Assembly: GCA_902801585.1 (NCBI GenBank)
Contig: CADCIU010000085.1
Location: 1 to 6,633 of the forward strand
Reading direction: 5' to 3'
Source: an uncultured Lachnospiraceae bacterium
GTDB lineage: Bacteria; Bacillota_A; Clostridia; Lachnospirales; Lachnospiraceae
DNA: 6,633 bases
Shown here: piece after piece, positions 5,350 to 6,633 of the stretch
Position numbering within the stretch: the stretch's first letter is position 1
Layout: each line of letters starts with the position of its first letter
Notes under the pieces: generated by a model
The model's input: only the letters and a program-made list of their open reading frames with translations
What the model was told of the DNA's origin: nothing
The model's database searches: none
Translations under genes and position numbers: made by a program

Positions 5350-5841
5350 ATGACGGTTATGGCGATCGAAAAACAGACGAACGGAATCTATACATGGTCC
5401 TGCTCCATTGATGCGGAGTATCACCGGAACAGTATCCGTCCCGGGCTTTATATGTGCATAGGATTCGCGGTTTTCCTTCTCATATACGGAGGCGTCCTGT
5501 CTTCCAGATTTCACGATCCGATGTCATTCTGGATAGTGGCCGCCTGTGTCGGTGTGTTTCTTCTGATTGTTGCGATTGTCTTCGGACTGGCATTTTCTGC
5601 GGCTGATCCTCAGGAGACTTATGTGTTGACTGACACATATCTGAAGATCGGCTATGGGAAATCGTCGGTGTTCTTTGATTTCAAAAAGCTCGACCGGGTC
5701 GACTTCCATGAGCAGTACATCGAACTGAGGGAAAAAAAGCGGTCTGCGCTTGTCTATACGGCAACAAAAGAAGATATGGAATTCGTCAGGGAGTACATCA
5801 CGAGCCGGGTGAGCGGGGATACGAAGGTGTATTTTTATTAA
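5350..5841 (+). CDS. Two-helix membrane protein with possible bacterial PH-like domain
   Basis: I do not recognise a named family for this 163-residue protein. Residues 1-30 are polar; two hydrophobic segments (about 33-51 and 59-83) are joined by a short polar turn (SSRFHDP), giving a helical hairpin in the membrane. The C-terminal part (about 88-160) reads as alternating short strands (YVLTDTYLKIGYG, SSVFFDFKKLDRVDF, YIELREKK) then a helix (KEDMEFVREYITSRV), the layout of bacterial PH-like domains attached to membrane helices, probably cytoplasmic. The ATG at 5350 lies 6 nt after the upstream stop, indicating translational coupling; no clear ribosome binding site is seen, and the ATG at 5359 in the same frame is possible. 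It ends directly at a palindromic element. Confidence 0.75.
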   Translation: MTVMAIEKQTNGIYTWSCSIDAEYHRNSIRPGLYMCIGFAVFLLIYGGVLSSRFHDPMSFWIVAACVGVFLLIVAIVFGLAFSAADPQETYVLTDTYLKIGYGKSSVFFDFKKLDRVDFHEQYIELREKKRSALVYTATKEDMEFVREYITSRVSGDTKVYFY

Positions 5842-5938
5842 GGTGCCAGGTACCTTTACAGTACCTTTACAAAATCATGAAAGACCCTGGCGCTTTTGCA
5901 AAGATATCGTAAAGGTGCCGTAATGGTACCTGGTACCT
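5841..5938. repeat. 98-bp palindromic (REP/MITE-like) intergenic element
   Basis: Two 30-nt arms, 5841-5870 and 5909-5938, are inverted copies at 26 of 30 positions, and two of the four differences become G-U pairs in RNA. The loop is 38 nt. Each arm contains the near-palindromic core GGTACC or GGTGCC with CAGGTACC, plus ACCTTTAC blocks that repeat within the left arm (5853-5859 and 5864-5870). The left end overlaps the last base of the upstream stop codon, and the right end stops just before the ribosome binding site of the kinase gene. No gene is encoded in it. It could be a non-autonomous mobile palindrome or an RNA stem that separates expression of flanking genes. A classic terminator is unlikely as no T-run follows. 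Confidence 0.7.
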
Positions 5939-5950
5939 ATGAGGGTAGAA

Positions 5951-6633
5951 ATGTACAGTTCACTGAATGAGGCCGTTAAGGACCTGTTCGGTTCTTCCCG
6001 GAAGATTACCGGACAGGGCTATGTTACCGGCGGCGATATTAATGACGCTTATGAAATCGTGCTTGATGACGGATTGCATCTGTTTATGAAGCGGAATGTG
6101 CGCAGTGCGCTTGCGAATTTTCAGGCGGAGGCGGCCGGGCTTGATGCGATCAGAGCAACGGGTGCGATCCGCGTGCCGGAGATTCTCGGGATCGGGACTG
6201 ACGGAGCGGATTCGTTTCTGCTGCTCGAGTTTATTGAGAAGAAGCAGCGCGTGAAGCACTTCTGGGAGATTTTTGCCGAAGAGCTGGCTGCCATGCACCA
6301 CGCACCGGCGGCCGCACAGGTGGGCTTCGGCTTCCCTGAAGATAACTGGATCGGTGCCCGGAAGCAGATCAATACACCTCACGACTCCTGGGTCGATTTT
6401 TTCCGGGACTGCCGGCTGGAGGTGCAGTTCAGGGCTGCCGATCAGTATTTCTCCCCGCAGGACAGAAAAAGGATCGATTTCCTTCTGTCTCATCTGGACC
6501 GCTATCTGACAGAGCCTGTGAGACCTTCCCTGCTGCACGGAGATCTGTGGAGCGGAAATATGATTACGGGTCCGGACGGAAAGGGCTGGCTGATTGATCC
6601 TGCGGTCTATTACGGACATCCGGAAGTGGACAT
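5951..6633 (+). CDS. Fructosamine-3-kinase-family protein (partial, 3' end missing)
   Basis: The first 227 residues of a protein-kinase-fold enzyme of the fructosamine/ketosamine kinase family are visible; members phosphorylate sugar-amine adducts so that they decompose, repairing glycated amines and proteins. The nucleotide loop is GGDINDAY (27-34), the likely ATP-binding lysine is K47 in LFMKRN, and E60 may be its salt-bridge partner. The catalytic loop HGDLWSGN (196-203) supplies D198 and N203, and D216 in IDPAVYYGHPEVD is the metal-binding aspartate; this end motif is characteristic of the family. ATG at 5951 follows GAGGG (5941-5945) by 5 nt; an in-frame ATG at 5939 lacks a ribosome binding site. 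Family members are about 280-300 residues, so roughly 60-70 residues lie beyond the window. Bacterial homologues often prefer ribulosamine or erythrulosamine, so substrate is open. Confidence 0.87.
   Translation, partial: MYSSLNEAVKDLFGSSRKITGQGYVTGGDINDAYEIVLDDGLHLFMKRNVRSALANFQAEAAGLDAIRATGAIRVPEILGIGTDGADSFLLLEFIEKKQRVKHFWEIFAEELAAMHHAPAAAQVGFGFPEDNWIGARKQINTPHDSWVDFFRDCRLEVQFRAADQYFSPQDRKRIDFLLSHLDRYLTEPVRPSLLHGDLWSGNMITGPDGKGWLIDPAVYYGHPEVD

Noticed and set aside
5841..5938. CRISPR array or rho-independent terminator
   Set aside because: There are only two inverted, not direct, arms with one spacer, which excludes CRISPR; no T-run follows the stem, so a standard terminator is unlikely.
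5960..6619. 219-codon minus-strand frame antisense to the fructosamine kinase gene
   Set aside because: The + strand encodes clear kinase motifs (HGDLWSGN, IDPAVYYGHPEVD) through the same stretch, so the antisense frame is a shadow.

Overview
The window looks like a chromosomal segment from a Gram-positive Clostridia-type bacterium, possibly Lachnospiraceae-like. This is inferred from purine-rich AAGGAG/GGAGG ribosome binding sites, roughly balanced base composition and the gene mix; no taxonomic marker gene is present. It falls into two parts: an insertion element on the left (about 1-2740) and ordinary chromosomal genes on the right (2844-6633).

The insertion element carries two overlapping genes on the + strand. 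The first is a complete tyrosine recombinase (312-1235). The second is an IS91-type HUH/Y2 transposase (1195-2529, TTG start with a strong ribosome binding site inside the recombinase gene). A possible 44-residue third ORF (2526-2660) overlaps the transposase stop codon as ATGA. The element is bounded by an 18-bp inverted repeat with 17 of 18 matches (1-18 and 2723-2740), each copy next to or overlapping a short hairpin. The leader (19-311) is rich in structure: an inward-pointing terminator-like hairpin, a long 16-bp-arm hairpin and a 10-bp-arm hairpin that touches the recombinase ribosome binding site. A rho-independent terminator lies just outside the right end (2758-2780). Pairing a tyrosine recombinase with an HUH transposase, plus clear terminal inverted repeats, is the most unusual thing in this window.

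On the right, a MATE-family efflux transporter is encoded on the minus strand (2844-4277), convergent with the element. It is divergent from a + strand gene group: a flavodoxin-fold NAD(P)H/FMN oxidoreductase with a four-cysteine motif (4418-5044), a small antibiotic-biosynthesis-monooxygenase/YgiN-like protein (5059-5343) and a two-helix membrane protein with a possible bacterial PH-like tail (5350-5841). These three are tightly spaced and probably form an operon. The reductase and YgiN-like pair recalls quinone reductase/quinol monooxygenase pairs. A 98-bp palindromic element (5841-5938, two 30-nt arms) follows, and then a fructosamine-kinase-family gene (5951 onward) that runs off the window end. 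The shared theme of the right part is plausibly detoxification and repair (drug export, quinone/flavin redox, deglycation), but this is inference from families and adjacency.
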